From positions 620,001-684,000 of the forward strand of contig CAVSEV010000011.1 of the NCBI GenBank assembly GCA_963727015.1: a stretch of 64,000 nucleotides of DNA, given 5' to 3'. How positions within the stretch are numbered: the first letter of the stretch is position 1; every line of letters starts with the position of its first letter. Below the pieces are notes generated by a model. It was not told the origin of the DNA and ran no database searches. It worked only from the letters and a program-made list of their open reading frames with translations. The translations under genes and the position numbers were made by a program. Origin of the DNA: DATFVJ01 sp963727015. GTDB lineage: Bacteria; Actinomycetota; Actinomycetes; Streptosporangiales; Streptosporangiaceae. Shown here in pieces: positions 63,111-64,000 of the stretch.

Positions 63111-63417
63111 CCCATTCCTGAATAACGCCCTTTCACCCTCTCGCTCCTCGAAAGCGATGTCGAGCGCTGGGCGAGCAGCTTTGCGAGTCCAGCTCGGCCA
63201 TGTCCACCAGGACGTGGGGCAACGGCTGGCTTGACGAGCGGCAGCCAGCTCGAGGATGTAACCGGCCCCGTTCCGAAGGGATCTCTAGCCTGTCTCTAGC
63301 CTTGATGGCCCGGCGAGCCCGGTCTCCGCCACGTTGAGCCCCGCCACGGCACTGGCGTTGACTGGCATCCAGCCGGGCAACGCGATCACAGTAACGTGCA
63401 TGAACGGAGGCCAATGA
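63111..63417. other. Divergent promoter region
   Basis: 307 bp between the divergent VOC and methyltransferase genes. No conserved element is recognised apart from the ribosome binding site GGAGG at 63406-63410. Confidence 0.5.
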
Positions 63418-64000
63418 ATGACGCCGCAACCAGAATCCACTGCCCGTCGTCACGGCATGGTTTTCGATGAGATCGCGGCGGAGTACGACCGCCGCCGTCC
63501 GGCATATCCTGACGAACTCATCGACCAAGCTTGTCAGGTGGCGGGGATCGGGAGCGGCGATCATGTGCTTGAGGTTGGGTGTGGAAGCGGCCAGCTGACG
63601 CGCGGCCTTCTCGCTCGGGGCCTGCACGGCACAGCACTCGAACCCGGCACGAGCTTCATAGCGCTGGCCAGGCGGAACCTGGAAGGTGCTGGCGAGGTGG
63701 AGTTTGTGAACGCCCAGCTTGAGGACGTGTCGTTGCCCCGCGAGCGGTTTCAGGCCGTGTTCTCCGCGTCCGCGTTTCACTGGGTTGACCCTGAGGTTAG
63801 CTGGCGGAAGGCCGCTGACGTACTTGTCCCAGGGGGAACGCTCGCCCTCGTGCAGTACTGCGGACTTGAGGAGCCGCACAGCAAGCTGGATCAGGAAGCG
63901 GCGCTCGCTGCCATGAGGAAGGTCGCCCCGGACATCGCCGCTGATTGGCCGGCCTACCGGGATCTCGACGCCACGCTCGCTGGGATGGAGCAACGCCGTG
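63418..64000 (+). CDS. Class I SAM-dependent methyltransferase, 3' end outside window
   Basis: The open frame runs from the ATG at 63418 (GGAGG seven bases upstream) to the window end, at least 194 residues. It begins with a short tail and MVFDEIAAEYDRRRPAYPDE, the common pre-fold motif; motif I is VLEVGCGSGQLTRGLLARG with the SAM-binding Gly-rich loop; the acidic end of strand 2 is ALEPG; FSASAFHWVDPE is the motif IV region. The target is not known. The C-terminal substrate domain is cut off by the window edge. Confidence 0.88.
   Translation, partial: MTPQPESTARRHGMVFDEIAAEYDRRRPAYPDELIDQACQVAGIGSGDHVLEVGCGSGQLTRGLLARGLHGTALEPGTSFIALARRNLEGAGEVEFVNAQLEDVSLPRERFQAVFSASAFHWVDPEVSWRKAADVLVPGGTLALVQYCGLEEPHSKLDQEAALAAMRKVAPDIAADWPAYRDLDATLAGMEQRR

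Overview
The window is a high-GC chromosomal segment of an actinomycete centred on the replication origin. Gene content and order (gyrA-gyrB-dciA-recF-dnaN-dnaA on the minus strand; rpmH-rnpA-yidD-yidC-jag-rsmG-parA on the plus strand; then trxB/trxA, sigM, murJ, cca, ino1, a class A PBP, rpsF-ssb-rpsR-rplI and dnaB) match the Streptomyces/Streptosporangiales type of origin region. GTG and TTG starts are common and wobble positions are strongly G/C. The species cannot be named from sequence alone; there is no 6-phosphogluconate dehydrogenase gene between recF and dnaN.

Layout. 1-1.45 kb: the end of an L,D-transpeptidase, a gene-free stretch with two hairpins, and tRNA-Ile(GAT). 1.45-8.4 kb: DUF3566 membrane protein, gyrA, gyrB. 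8.9-14.5 kb: dciA, recF, dnaN, a 0.6 kb oriC-like spacer with DnaA-box-like sites and 15-bp repeats, and dnaA. 14.5-15.3 kb: divergent dnaA/rpmH region with three good DnaA boxes. 15.3-22.1 kb: ribosomal protein, RNase P, membrane insertion and partition genes; two parS sites; an unusual 1.19 kb gene-free insert between parA and parB. 22.5-28.2 kb: threonine aldolase, D-Ala-D-Ala-ligase-like enzyme, aminotransferase, GNAT, thioredoxin system. 28.3-36.9 kb: sigM/anti-sigma, pseudokinase plus discoidin-like membrane protein, MurJ, DUF6049, NUDIX, YbaK-like. 37.1-48.5 kb: CCA enzyme, MFS, inositol-phosphate synthase, PadR, DUF5318, PBP, GT87, endonuclease IV, small membrane protein. 48.7-53.9 kb: rpsF-ssb-rpsR-rplI, a decayed MATE gene, and dnaB interrupted by an intein. 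54.1-64 kb: accessory region with a winged-helix protein, two VOC proteins, a cysteine-dioxygenase-like cupin, an M23-like exported protein without zinc ligands, a heme-binding ferric-reductase-like membrane protein coupled to a NuoF-like flavin/Fe-S protein, tRNA-Arg(ACG) and a truncated methyltransferase.

The core genes serve initiation (DnaA, DnaN, DnaB, DciA), topology (GyrA/GyrB), origin segregation (ParA/ParB/parS) and envelope building (YidC, MurJ, PBP, L,D-transpeptidase).

Points that stand out: a class 3 intein in the DnaB P-loop whose homing endonuclease motifs look dead; the ferric-reductase-like/NuoF-like pair; a roughly 105-bp structured repeat found just downstream of both parA and ino1, with a covarying base pair; long perfect hairpins with 5-nt loops; and interrupted reading frames, clearest in recF, that would each be restored by one added base and may be assembly errors in G/C runs.
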